From positions 1 through 54,708 of the forward strand of contig NZ_KB291626.1 in assembly GCF_000320405.1 (NCBI RefSeq): 54,708 nt of DNA. The letters are read 5' to 3'. Position numbers and translations under genes: made by a program. Shown here one piece after another: positions 1 through 8,239 of the stretch. The stretch comes from Clostridium celatum DSM 1785 (lineage in GTDB: Bacteria > Bacillota > Clostridia > Clostridiales > Clostridiaceae). How positions within the stretch are numbered: the first letter of the stretch is position 1; each line of letters starts with the position of its first letter. Below the pieces are notes generated by a model. The model had not been told where the DNA came from, ran no database searches, and saw only the letters and a list, made by a program, of their open reading frames with translations.

Positions 1-692
1 CCATTATTCATATCAGGAGGAGTTTGCATTTGGCCATTGTCATCTTTATTACCCATAGCAACGCTATCACTTTCAGGTTTGTATAAATTACCATTTATAG
101 AGCCATAATGTCTTTCTATAAATTCCTCTTCAATAGGTTCAACTGCTAGGTATAATCCCCATTCTTCGCCATTAACAGTTATATGAGCATAGGCACATTC
201 TGGTGTTGGAACATTTAGAGAATCAAGCAATTTATAAGAAAAGTATTCTTTCATATAAGTTGTATCAGACATATTGTTATTTAAAACTAGCTTACTAAGT
301 CCGTCTAATGTTTGTCCATCAATATATTTATCAAATTTTAACTTAAAGCTAAATCTATCTGTAGTACTATCAGCGACAATTTGAGATAAACTAGAATTTC
401 CTTTTGGCCTAATACCTACATTAGTATAAGTTGTTCCGTTTACAGTTATATTTGCTGAGGTATATTCTTCAGCAGATGCATTATCAATCATTTCTTGCCA
501 AGCATCTTCAGACATTTCTATATTTATTTCAATAATTTTATCATCATCAAATATTGTAGTTACATAATTAGGTTGAGTTATTGAAGTAGCCAAAGTTATA
601 TTTTTAGGTAATAGCACAATAAGTGATGAGAAACATATAGCTATTACCATTAATACAGCAACAATTGCATTAAAGTGTTTGTTTGAAATCAT
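1..692 (-). CDS. CotH kinase family protein (3' part outside window)
   Basis: The reading frame stays open to the left edge, giving about 230 N-terminal residues. It begins with a hydrophobic signal/anchor segment (about residues 7-30), then a CotH-type region with motifs such as VGIRPKGNSS, FDKYIDGQTLDGL, LVLNNNMSD and VNGEEWGLYLAVE. CotH proteins are atypical kinases; the known example phosphorylates Bacillus spore coat proteins, but many clostridial homologues are secreted or membrane-anchored with unknown targets. The start at 692 is chosen for the GGTGGTG ribosome site seven bases upstream. It lies 19 bases after the DUF4956 gene and is the third gene of a VTC/DUF4956/CotH operon. Family assignment is firm; substrate is unknown. 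The catalytic C-terminal half is not visible. Confidence 0.85.
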   Translation of the reverse strand, partial: MISNKHFNAIVAVLMVIAICFSSLIVLLPKNITLATSITQPNYVTTIFDDDKIIEINIEMSEDAWQEMIDNASAEEYTSANITVNGTTYTNVGIRPKGNSSLSQIVADSTTDRFSFKLKFDKYIDGQTLDGLSKLVLNNNMSDTTYMKEYFSYKLLDSLNVPTPECAYAHITVNGEEWGLYLAVEPIEEEFIERHYGSINGNLYKPESDSVAMGNKDDNGQMQTPPDMNN

Positions 693-711
693 TTTTTCAC
701 CACCTATTAGC

Positions 712-1398
712 TTAGCTCATATATTCGCCATTATAGCTAACTAAGACAACATTATTTACTCCAGATATATGACTAAGTTCATTTACAAATTGAGTTGACA
801 TTTCTTTTAATCTTATTTCAACGGTTAATTCTATTCCAGAATTAGCGGAAACAGTTTTAGATTTAACAACATGTTTTTTTACAGAACTAGAAACAAATTT
901 TATAGCTTCTTTTTCACTATTATCATTAGTACAATTAACAACTAGTATATAAGGATTATCAGTACTTTTCTTATTAACAAATAAAACCATTATGATACCT
1001 ATGAAAACAGAACCTATAATTCCTAGTGGAATAAGACCAGCGCCTAAAACTATACCAGCAGATATAGCCCAAAATAAAAAGGCAATATCAAGTGGTTCTT
1101 TAATAGCGGATCTAAATCTTACTATAGATAATGCACCAACCATACCAAGTGATAAAATAACATTTGAAGTAATTGCTAAGATAATTAAAGTAGTTATAAG
1201 TGTCATTGCAACTAAAGACATTCCAAAGCTTTCCGAATACATAACACCCTTAAAAGTCTTTTTATAAATTAAAAAAATGAATAAACCAACTGCCAATGCT
1301 AAGCATAGAGCAATTAATGTATCTGTTATAGAAAAACTGGTAGTTTTTTCTAAAAAACTTAATTTAAAAATATCTGAAAAGTTAATTTGTGAATTCAT
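712..1398 (-). CDS. DUF4956 family membrane protein
   Basis: This 228-residue protein has about four membrane segments in its first 150 residues (for example around LIALCLALAVGLFIFLIY and the stretch near AISAGIVLGAGLIPLGII), with a conserved VGALSIVRFRSAIKEP loop between them, and a cytosolic ferredoxin-like C-terminal domain. This is the pattern of the DUF4956 family, which has no established biochemical role but is recurrently coupled to VTC-domain and CotH proteins. The start at 1398 is preferred over a longer frame to 1458 because GGAGGT stands at the right distance and the longer version would overlap the VTC gene. It lies 34 bases after the VTC gene and 19 before cotH, so all three are probably co-transcribed. 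Confidence 0.85.
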   Translation of the reverse strand: MNSQINFSDIFKLSFLEKTTSFSITDTLIALCLALAVGLFIFLIYKKTFKGVMYSESFGMSLVAMTLITTLIILAITSNVILSLGMVGALSIVRFRSAIKEPLDIAFLFWAISAGIVLGAGLIPLGIIGSVFIGIIMVLFVNKKSTDNPYILVVNCTNDNSEKEAIKFVSSSVKKHVVKSKTVSANSGIELTVEIRLKEMSTQFVNELSHISGVNNVVLVSYNGEYMS

Positions 1399-1432
1399 TT
1401 GTATTACCTCCAAAAATAATATTAAAAATAAT

Positions 1433-2113
1433 TTATCCAAACATCCTACAGTTAGCATATTTAGAAATTGAAGTAGCTTTTCTTGTATTAGTTTGTATTA
1501 TATCTTTTATTATGTCAGGTAAAAATTCATCGAACTTTACCTCTAAAATAATTGTATCGTTATTAGGTATTTTCATTATAGGAAGATTAGTATTGAACAT
1601 ATCCTTTGAATAAATACCACTTTTAACATTACTATCAATAGTAATTCTTACATTTCCAGGTTTATAGATATAAGCTTCACGTGTATAATCCACAACAGTT
1701 TTAGGTTTTAACATTTGTGACTTCATTTTAAAGTATAATTCTTGTATTAACGATTTATCAGAATTAAGCATCCATTCAATATCATTATTTAATATTTTCT
1801 CACATTCTTTTTTTGTTAAAGGTGCAGAAAATTTAGTACAAAGTCCATTTATTTTACTTTTCTTTTCAAGTCTTATAAACGAAAAGTTATCATTGTAAAA
1901 TCTAATTCTAAATTTCTCTCTTTTACTATATCCATTGATTTTTTCCATTAAGGCTTTATCATTAAAATTATCAAAGTAAAGACTTCGTATATTATAAATA
2001 CCATTAGAATTAGCGTTTTTATCTAAAGAAGCAATATGTTTAATTCTATTTTTTAGAGCATAGTAATCAGATAAATTTATAAAAAATTTTAATTCATGTC
2101 GTGGTTTACTCAT
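1433..2113 (-). CDS. VTC-domain protein (polyphosphate polymerase-like)
   Basis: This 226-residue protein matches the VTC domain, a tunnel-fold triphosphate-binding domain that makes polyphosphate from ATP in yeast Vtc4. Visible features are the N-terminal RHELKFF strand, IRSLYFDN, KFRIRFYND, the basic IRLEKKSK strand, VDYTREAYIY, VRITIDSNV and the acidic ILEVKFDEFLP strand that would hold the metal. There is no membrane segment, so the domain is cytosolic, probably docked on the DUF4956 protein. The ATG at 2113 follows GGGAGGTG; a TTG 18 bases upstream is less likely. It is the first gene of the minus-strand operon and is divergent from a two-component system. Bacterial VTC proteins of this type are mostly untested enzymatically, so polyphosphate synthesis is inferred. 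Confidence 0.85.
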   Translation of the reverse strand: MSKPRHELKFFINLSDYYALKNRIKHIASLDKNANSNGIYNIRSLYFDNFNDKALMEKINGYSKREKFRIRFYNDNFSFIRLEKKSKINGLCTKFSAPLTKKECEKILNNDIEWMLNSDKSLIQELYFKMKSQMLKPKTVVDYTREAYIYKPGNVRITIDSNVKSGIYSKDMFNTNLPIMKIPNNDTIILEVKFDEFLPDIIKDIIQTNTRKATSISKYANCRMFG

Positions 2114-2182
2114 AAAGTAATCACCTCCCAATTTTTGTGTTAAATTTAAGTTAACTTACAAATTTAATATTAGTACTTTAAT

Positions 2183-2211
2183 CTTAAAATAGTCTTAAAA
2201 GTACACTTAAA
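2183..2211. promoter_or_regulatory. three direct CTTAAA repeats between divergent operons
   Basis: CTTAAA occurs at 2183, 2194 and 2206, that is at 11- and 12-base spacing, in the gap between the VTC operon and the response regulator at 2278. Tandem sites about one helical turn apart are how OmpR/PhoB-family regulators bind, so this is a candidate site for the adjacent regulator, possibly acting on both operons. Inference only. Confidence 0.4.
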
Positions 2212-2277
2212 GATAAATTTATATGGTAGACTTTTAGTAAAGAATCATTTTATATATTAGGTAAGGAGAGATGATGA

Positions 2278-2952
2278 ATGAGATTATTACTAGTTGAAGA
2301 TGAAATACAACTTTCGGAAGCACTTACTCAAATATTAGGGAAAAATAAATATGTAGTTGATGCTGTTTATGATGGTGAAGATGGATTGGATTATGGATTA
2401 ACAGATATATATGATGTAATAATATTAGATATAATGCTTCCAAAGCTTAATGGATTAGAGATACTTAGAAGATTAAGAAAAAATAATATAAAAACACCAG
2501 TTATTTTACTTACAGCTAAAGGTGAAATTGAAGATAAGGTTAAGGGACTTGATAGTGGTGCAGATGATTATTTAGCTAAACCTTTTGCAACAGAAGAACT
2601 TTTAGCAAGGCTTAGGGCTTTAACTAGAAGACAAGGTGAAATAATAAATGATAATATATTAGAATTCGGAGATATTAAGTTAAATATATCTAGCTATGAG
2701 TTAGAGGGGCCATGTAATAGTATAAAATTATCATTAAAAGAATTTGAAATAATGAGATGTTTTATGCAAAGACCTAAGTCTATAGTGACTAAGGATGAAC
2801 TTATAACTAAAATTTGGGGGTATGATTCAGATGCTGAATACAACAATATAGAAGTATATATTTCATTTTTAAGAAAAAAAATTAATTATATAGATTCAAA
2901 AACAAATATATCAACAGTTAGAGGTGTAGGATATAAACTGGAGGATATTTAA
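2278..2952 (+). CDS. OmpR/PhoB-family response regulator
   Basis: This is a 224-residue transcription factor with an N-terminal receiver domain (about 1-115) and a C-terminal winged-helix DNA-binding domain (about 128-222). The receiver shows the acidic pair in LLVEDE, the phospho-acceptor Asp51 in VIILDIMLPKLNG, the TAK switch and the KPF lysine. The DNA-binding part ends in the typical VRGVGYKL. The start at 2278 follows AAGGAGAG; other ATGs at 2271 and 2274 are out of frame. It is directly followed by its kinase with no gap. It faces the VTC/DUF4956/CotH operon, which is its most obvious candidate target. Confidence 0.93.
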   Translation: MRLLLVEDEIQLSEALTQILGKNKYVVDAVYDGEDGLDYGLTDIYDVIILDIMLPKLNGLEILRRLRKNNIKTPVILLTAKGEIEDKVKGLDSGADDYLAKPFATEELLARLRALTRRQGEIINDNILEFGDIKLNISSYELEGPCNSIKLSLKEFEIMRCFMQRPKSIVTKDELITKIWGYDSDAEYNNIEVYISFLRKKINYIDSKTNISTVRGVGYKLEDI

Positions 2953-4185
2953 ATGTTTGATAAATTAAAGAAAAAATTTATTCTAATGAATATGGTATTA
3001 TTAACTACAGTGTTTATTGGAATATTTGGAACTATATATGTAATGACTGCCTTTAGTTTAAATAGAGATATGGAAATGCAACTTAGGAATAGTATGAATC
3101 CAATGGCAAAGCCACCTAAAGGAAATATGGATGTTACAATAACTATTAACTTGGATTCAGAAAATAAAATAACTAATATAGTATCTAGATTTGATGTTTC
3201 AGAATGGAATACTAAACAAGTTATAGATGAGATATTAAGCAATAATGAAAGCTTAAGTAAAATAAAAATAAATGGAGAAAGCTATGCTTATCTTAAACAA
3301 AATATTAATGGTGGAATAAAAATTGTATTAATAAGTAGAGCATATCAGCAAGATGTTTTAGCAAATTTGCTTAGAATATTTATTTTAGTTGGTGCTATAA
3401 GTCTTATTGTCTTATTTTTAATAAGCATATATTTTACTAATAGAACAATAGAGCCCTTAGAGGAAAGTTTCAAAAAGCAAAAGCAATTTATTGCAGATGC
3501 TTCACATGAACTTAGAACACCTCTTACAATTATTAAAACTAATATATCTTTATTAGAAGAAAATAAAAATGAAACAATTAAAAGCCAAGAAAAGTGGATT
3601 AAATATATTGATTCGCAAGCTAGTAGAATGTCTACTTTAATTAATGAAATGCTTTCTTTAGCAAATTTAGATGCAAAAAGAAAAAATGAAGAAATCACTA
3701 GTATTAATTTAAGTAAGATTCTAAATGATTTATTACTTGTGTTTGAAGTGGTTATATTTGAAAAAGGATTACTATTAGAGGAAAATATATCAAAAGATAT
3801 ATTTATAAATGGTGAAAAGGATCAAATAAAAAAGTTAATAAGTATATTAATGGATAATGCAATCAAATATACTAATAGTGGCGGTAAAATTACAGTAAAT
3901 CTTAATGTTGATAAAACTAAAACTAAATTAATAGTTAAGAATACAGGTGAAGGAATTGCAAAAGAGCATTTAGAAAAAATATTTGAAAGGTTTTATAGGG
4001 TTGATGCTTCAAGGGATAGAGGTACGGGGGGCTATGGATTAGGACTATCTATAGCTAAATCGATAGTTGAAGATCATAAGGGGAAGATTTATGCAGAAAG
4101 TATAATTGGAGAAAGTGCATCATTTATTGTAGAACTTCCTATAAATAATGAGAAATTAAAAGTTGATAGTAATAAATTGACTTAA
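2953..4185 (+). CDS. sensor histidine kinase
   Basis: This 410-residue kinase begins immediately after the response regulator stop codon and is its likely partner. Two membrane helices (about 10-33 and 138-160) bracket a short extracytoplasmic sensor of about 100 residues. No clear HAMP is seen beyond a short linker. The HisKA phosphorylation site is His185 in SHELRTP, followed by an HATPase domain with the N box (Asn302 in MDNAIKYT), the G1 box (NTGEGI) and the G2 box (GTGGYGLGLS). All catalytic motifs are intact. The stimulus is unknown; the divergent VTC/CotH operon is a plausible regulon. Confidence 0.92.
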   Translation: MFDKLKKKFILMNMVLLTTVFIGIFGTIYVMTAFSLNRDMEMQLRNSMNPMAKPPKGNMDVTITINLDSENKITNIVSRFDVSEWNTKQVIDEILSNNESLSKIKINGESYAYLKQNINGGIKIVLISRAYQQDVLANLLRIFILVGAISLIVLFLISIYFTNRTIEPLEESFKKQKQFIADASHELRTPLTIIKTNISLLEENKNETIKSQEKWIKYIDSQASRMSTLINEMLSLANLDAKRKNEEITSINLSKILNDLLLVFEVVIFEKGLLLEENISKDIFINGEKDQIKKLISILMDNAIKYTNSGGKITVNLNVDKTKTKLIVKNTGEGIAKEHLEKIFERFYRVDASRDRGTGGYGLGLSIAKSIVEDHKGKIYAESIIGESASFIVELPINNEKLKVDSNKLT

Positions 4186-4191
4186 AATTGG

Positions 4192-4238
4192 GTTGTATTA
4201 AACTTATAATATAAGAAGGTTTAATGCAACTATTTTTT
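4192..4238 (+). terminator. intrinsic terminator after the first two-component system
   Basis: A stem GTTGTATTAAAC (4192-4203) pairs with GTTTAATGCAAC (4219-4230) with one wobble, then a run of seven T. Confidence 0.8.
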
Positions 4239-4252
4239 TGTAATTAAAAATA

Positions 4253-4318
4253 TTAAGAAATTCTTTAGATTTTTAATAAGTTCTTCTTTATTTTTTTAAA
4301 GTATTATAGAGTTATAAT
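4253..4318 (+). promoter_or_regulatory. putative response-regulator site and promoter of the DedA gene
   Basis: TTAAGAAATTCTTTAG (4253-4268) and a second GTTCTT element (4280-4285) precede TATAAT (4313-4318). Nearly the same first element, TTAAGAAAATCTTTAG, and a second GTTCTTTAG lie before the response regulator at 5161. The shared arrangement suggests both genes are controlled by that regulator. Confidence 0.45.
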
Positions 4319-4351
4319 ATAGACTAAAAGGATAATTTTGGAGGAGTAAAT

Positions 4352-4863
4352 ATGAATGCTAATACAATATTAAGTTATTTATCACAATATGGAGTAATAT
4401 TTATATTTGTAATTGTATTTTTAGAATATTTAAATTTACCAGGACTACCAGCTGGCATAATAATGCCATTGTCAGGGGTTTGGATATCAAGAGGGGAGAA
4501 ATGAATTTTCCTTTTGTCTTAATATTATCTGTTATAGCAGGGGTAATTGGCAGTTGGGTATTATATTTCTTAGGATTTTATGGGGGAAATCTTTTATTAG
4601 ATAAATACACAACAAAATTTCCCAAGCATAAAAAATATATAGAAGAAAAGTTAGAGTATTTAAGAGGAAAAGGACATATTGGAGTTTTTATAAGTAGATT
4701 AATACCAGTTGCAAGGACTATAATTGCAATACCAGCAGGTGTACTTAAAATGAATTTTTTAAAATATACAATATATTCTGCTTGTGGAATATTTATTTGG
4801 AATGGCGTATTTATTTCAGCAGGTTATATTTTAGGAGAAGGAATATTTAAATATATTACTTAA
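4352..4863 (+). pseudogene. DedA family membrane protein, broken by a single-base frameshift
   Basis: The frame starting at 4352 (ribosome site GGAGGAG) encodes a DedA N-terminus of 50 residues and stops at 4502. The rest of the protein continues in a different frame (from GEMNFPF onward), with the DedA hallmarks FLGFYGG, the amphipathic loop FISRLIPVARTIIAIPAG and a final membrane helix. Adding one G to the G4 run at 4493-4496 restores a single frame of about 170 residues. DedA proteins are flippase-like transporters, some of which recycle undecaprenyl phosphate or phospholipids. The remainder is well conserved, so either the mutation is very recent or the missing base is an assembly error. 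If read as printed, the 3' part could only be made from a TTG at 4480. Confidence 0.82.
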
Positions 4864-4878
4864 ATTGAAAGTTAAAAA

Positions 4879-4923
4879 GGGCAAATAGCAAATTAATGTG
4901 ATAATTTGTTGTTTGTCTTTATT
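4879..4923 (+). terminator. probable terminator after the DedA gene
   Basis: GGCAAATAGCAAATTA pairs with TAATTTGTTGTTTGTC through a 6-base loop with several wobble pairs, followed by a T-rich tract. Confidence 0.5.
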
Positions 4924-5036
4924 TATTGTGTAAGATAATATTTGTATAAAGAAATATAGTGATATGCTTATTTTAGATAAGATTAATTAATAAAATTATA
5001 AATGATTTTTATATGATAAAATTTAGTTAATAGAAC

Positions 5037-5103
5037 TTAAGAAAATCTTTAGAATTATATGAAGTAGTTCTTTAGCTTTTTTTATTATCATTTGTAGTAT
5101 AGT
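5037..5103 (+). promoter_or_regulatory. putative autoregulatory promoter of the second two-component system
   Basis: TTAAGAAAATCTTTAG (5037-5052) and GTTCTTTAG (5067-5075) precede a weak -10 TATAGT (5098-5103). The second copy overlaps the expected -35 position, as in OmpR-family activated promoters. The same pair of elements is found before the DedA gene. Confidence 0.45.
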
Positions 5104-5160
5104 AAATGAGCATGTTCTTTAAAATAATTAAGAGAAGGGGAAAAGTAAGAGGTGAATAAT

Positions 5161-5865
5161 ATGAGCTCATATAATATTTTAGTAGTTGAAGATGAAAATG
5201 ATATAGCAATTGCAATTGAAGCATATTTAAATAATCAGGGATACAACGTTTTTATAGCTAATAATGGAATTGAAGGTTTAGAAGTGTTAGATAAGGAAAC
5301 TATTCATTTAGCGGTAGTTGATGTAATGATGCCTAAGATGGATGGTATAACTTTTGTTATGAAGCTTAGACAAAATCATGAGTTTCCTGTAATAATGTTA
5401 TCAGCAAAATCAGAAGAGGTTGATAAAATAATGGGGTTAAATATAGGAGCAGATGATTACGTAACTAAACCATTTAGACCATTAGAGTTATTAGCTAGAG
5501 TTAATTCACAACTTAGAAGATATTCAAAATTTTTAAATATGGTTACTAAAAAAGAAGTAAATGAAAATGTATATGTAGTTGGTGGACTTGAATTAAATAC
5601 TGATACTAAGGAAGTAAGCGTAGATGAAAAATTAGTAAAGCTTACACCAATTGAATTTAAAATATTAGAATTACTTATAAAAAATCCAGGAAGAGTATTT
5701 GCAACAGAGGAAATCTACGAAAGAGTCTGGAATGAGCAGGCAATAAATACAGATACAATAATGGTTCATGTAAGAAAGATAAGAGAAAAGATTGAAATTA
5801 ATCCTAAAAATCCGAAATATTTAAAGGTGGTGTGGGGAGTTGGATATAAAATTGAAAAACAATAA
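5161..5865 (+). CDS. OmpR/VanR-like response regulator
   Basis: This regulator has 234 residues, a receiver domain (about 1-120) with Asp54 in AVVDVMMPKMDG and KPF near residue 104, a linker, and a winged-helix domain ending in VVWGVGYKIEK. The start at 5161 is chosen because AGAGGTG lies just upstream; an in-frame GTG at 5152 would extend it by three residues. The coding end overlaps the kinase start region at about 5840, so translation is probably coupled. Its own promoter region carries a paired motif also seen before the DedA gene. The arrangement of regulator plus a long multi-membrane kinase is common in clostridia and resembles VanRS-type sensing of envelope stress; the ligand is unknown. 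Confidence 0.92.
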   Translation: MSSYNILVVEDENDIAIAIEAYLNNQGYNVFIANNGIEGLEVLDKETIHLAVVDVMMPKMDGITFVMKLRQNHEFPVIMLSAKSEEVDKIMGLNIGADDYVTKPFRPLELLARVNSQLRRYSKFLNMVTKKEVNENVYVVGGLELNTDTKEVSVDEKLVKLTPIEFKILELLIKNPGRVFATEEIYERVWNEQAINTDTIMVHVRKIREKIEINPKNPKYLKVVWGVGYKIEKQ

Positions 5866-8068
5866 GAATAATAGTGACATGAATTATTCGGAAAATGATG
5901 TTAATGCAATGAAAAAAAAGGTATATAAAAGTAAAGGAATTATAGCTACATTAGTGTCATTATTAATAATAGCAAGTGCAGCTTTAGGTATGTGTAAGGC
6001 ATATCCTATTATAGATAAAAGCGCTAGGAATATTGAAAATAATTATTTTGAGCATTATGGATTTGCAGAAGATTTAGCAGAAACAAGTTATGTAAATTAT
6101 TTTAGTACTTTATCAGAAAAAAACGAAGGAAATTTAAGTCCAGGAAAAACTTTATTGAATTTAGAGAGTAATATATATAGTAATGAAAATTATTATACAG
6201 GTGAAGAATATATCAATCAGTTTAATTCAAATTTTAATAATTGGAGAAACAGAACAGAGGGAAGATATACAAATTTATTATATTATGCTTATAATAAAAC
6301 AAATAACGTAGATAAAACTAATATGGGTAATGGGGTAGAAGTTAAGGATAAAAATGTAGTTATATCACAAGATGCTAAAGATATATATCAATTTTATGTA
6401 GCTTTAAACTTTGATGAAAATGGAATTATGACTATAACTGATATTTATGGTGCGGATAAGAATAATTTTGAGTATAACTTAATAGATAATTTAGATGGTA
6501 TTGATGATTATTATGAGTATACAATTAAGCCTATAAAAAATATGTCAATTGTATATGCAGTGCCTAAGGTTCTACCTTTTGATGATGTAATATCTTGGGG
6601 GATAAATAATTCAAAGATGGTAGGATATGAAATGGCTGGGGCAACGGCGGTAACAGTAATTATAACTTTTATAGCCATAGCTGCACTAATATTTCCTATT
6701 AATAAAGCTAAAAATATGTCTTTATTTAATGGATTATCAAAAATACCGTTTGAAGTTTGGATGATAATATGTGGACTTGATATAGCACTTTTAATGGTAT
6801 CACCTAGATATATGGTAAAGCCAGCATTAGAAGGAAATCTAGAATATTTGTTTGGGTTTATTATAAATGGATTTACAGTTTCTCAAAATTTAATATGGTT
6901 CTTTAACTTTATAACTTGGGTTATAGAATTTGGAGTAGCATTTTTTGCAGTATTAATAATAAAATATATATTTAATATGGGTTTTAAAGAGTATTTCAAG
7001 AAAAGAACCATATTAGGTAGAATTTTAACATTAATTATTAGATATGTTAAAAAGGTATTAAATGAAGTAACTAAGGTAGATTTAAGTGAAAAAAATAATA
7101 AGCTAATAATAAAATTATTATTAATAAATGCAGTAATATTATTAATAATAACTTCAATTTGGTTTTTTGGAATACCTGTAGTTATACTTTATTCAATAAT
7201 ATTATTCTTTGTAATAAGAAAATATGTTGATAAGATAAGCGAAAAATATAGTAAGCTTAGAGAAGCAACAAGTAAAATTGCACAAGGTAATTTAGATGTA
7301 AAAATAGAAGAGGATTTAGGACTTTTTGAGCCATTTAAAATGGATTTAGAAAAAATTCAAGGTGGGTTTAAGAAAGCCGTAGATGAAGAAGTTAAGAGTC
7401 AGAAGATGAAAACGGATTTAATATCGAATGTTTCTCATGATTTAAAAACTCCACTAACAGCAATAATAACTTATGCAGATCTTTTAAAGGATGAAAATTT
7501 ATCACAGGAAAAACGTAGGCAGTATATTGAAACTTTAGATAAAAAAGCTCAAAGACTACAAGTTTTAATAGAAGATTTATTTGAAATGAGCAAAGCAACT
7601 AGTGGAAATATAACATTAAATATAGAAAATATTGATGTTGCATCTTTAATGAAACAAACATTACTTGAATTAGAAGATAAACTTGAAGAGGCAAATTTAT
7701 CAGTTAGAAAAAATATACCAGAAGGAAAAGTAATATTACCTTTAGATAGCCAACGCACATTTAGAATTTTTGAAAATTTAGTAATTAATATGACTAAATA
7801 TGCAATGCCTAATACAAGAGTGTTTATAGATATGATTGAAGATGAAAATAAAGTTGAAATAATAATGAAAAATATGGCAGCGGAAGAAATAACATTCAAT
7901 GTAGAAACTATTGCGGAAAGATTTGTTCGTGGAGATGAATCAAGAAACACAGAAGGTTCAGGATTAGGTCTTGCAATAGCAAAAAGTTTTGTTGAACTTC
8001 AAGGTGGTAAATTTGATATAAGTGTTGATGGGGATTTATTTAAAGTAACAATAATATTTACAAAATAG
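5840..8068 (+). CDS. large multi-membrane sensor histidine kinase
   Basis: This protein has up to 742 residues. One membrane helix (about 33-55) is followed by an extracytoplasmic domain of about 200 residues, then five or more helices between about 265 and 450, a HAMP-like stretch (about 455-510), HisKA with His533 in SHDLKTP, and an HATPase domain. The ATPase G2 box (GSGLGLAIAKS) is clear, but the usual G1 box (DxGxG) is replaced by KNMAAEEI, a degenerate form. The start is uncertain: TTG 5840, TTG 5852 or ATG 5879 are in frame and none has an ideal ribosome site, which fits coupling to the preceding regulator. The partner is the regulator at 5161. Confidence 0.88.
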   Translation: MDIKLKNNKNNSDMNYSENDVNAMKKKVYKSKGIIATLVSLLIIASAALGMCKAYPIIDKSARNIENNYFEHYGFAEDLAETSYVNYFSTLSEKNEGNLSPGKTLLNLESNIYSNENYYTGEEYINQFNSNFNNWRNRTEGRYTNLLYYAYNKTNNVDKTNMGNGVEVKDKNVVISQDAKDIYQFYVALNFDENGIMTITDIYGADKNNFEYNLIDNLDGIDDYYEYTIKPIKNMSIVYAVPKVLPFDDVISWGINNSKMVGYEMAGATAVTVIITFIAIAALIFPINKAKNMSLFNGLSKIPFEVWMIICGLDIALLMVSPRYMVKPALEGNLEYLFGFIINGFTVSQNLIWFFNFITWVIEFGVAFFAVLIIKYIFNMGFKEYFKKRTILGRILTLIIRYVKKVLNEVTKVDLSEKNNKLIIKLLLINAVILLIITSIWFFGIPVVILYSIILFFVIRKYVDKISEKYSKLREATSKIAQGNLDVKIEEDLGLFEPFKMDLEKIQGGFKKAVDEEVKSQKMKTDLISNVSHDLKTPLTAIITYADLLKDENLSQEKRRQYIETLDKKAQRLQVLIEDLFEMSKATSGNITLNIENIDVASLMKQTLLELEDKLEEANLSVRKNIPEGKVILPLDSQRTFRIFENLVINMTKYAMPNTRVFIDMIEDENKVEIIMKNMAAEEITFNVETIAERFVRGDESRNTEGSGLGLAIAKSFVELQGGKFDISVDGDLFKVTIIFTK

Positions 8069-8093
8069 TTTTAGAATATAAAACAATAAAAAG

Positions 8094-8139
8094 GATAGAG
8101 TATAGCAAAATTTTTATTTTCTATACTCTATCTTTTTTA
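8094..8139 (+). terminator. intrinsic terminator after the second two-component system
   Basis: A perfect 12-bp stem, GATAGAGTATAG (8094-8105) with CTATACTCTATC (8121-8132), is followed by TTTTTT. Confidence 0.88.
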
Positions 8140-8239
8140 GATAGTAGAAATATTAAGTGCAATGAATAAATTTTATATGAAATAAATATATTTATACATA
8201 ATTAAATTTTTATAAAACTAAATAATGGAGGAAAATATT

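Noticed and set aside
992..1267. Plus-strand open frame of 91 residues
   Set aside because: Lies wholly antisense inside the DUF4956 gene; low-complexity Ile/Lys/Thr composition and no ribosome site.
7549..7950. Minus-strand open frame of 133 residues
   Set aside because: Antisense shadow of the histidine kinase; Ser/Ile-rich composition typical of reverse-strand reading of AT-rich genes.
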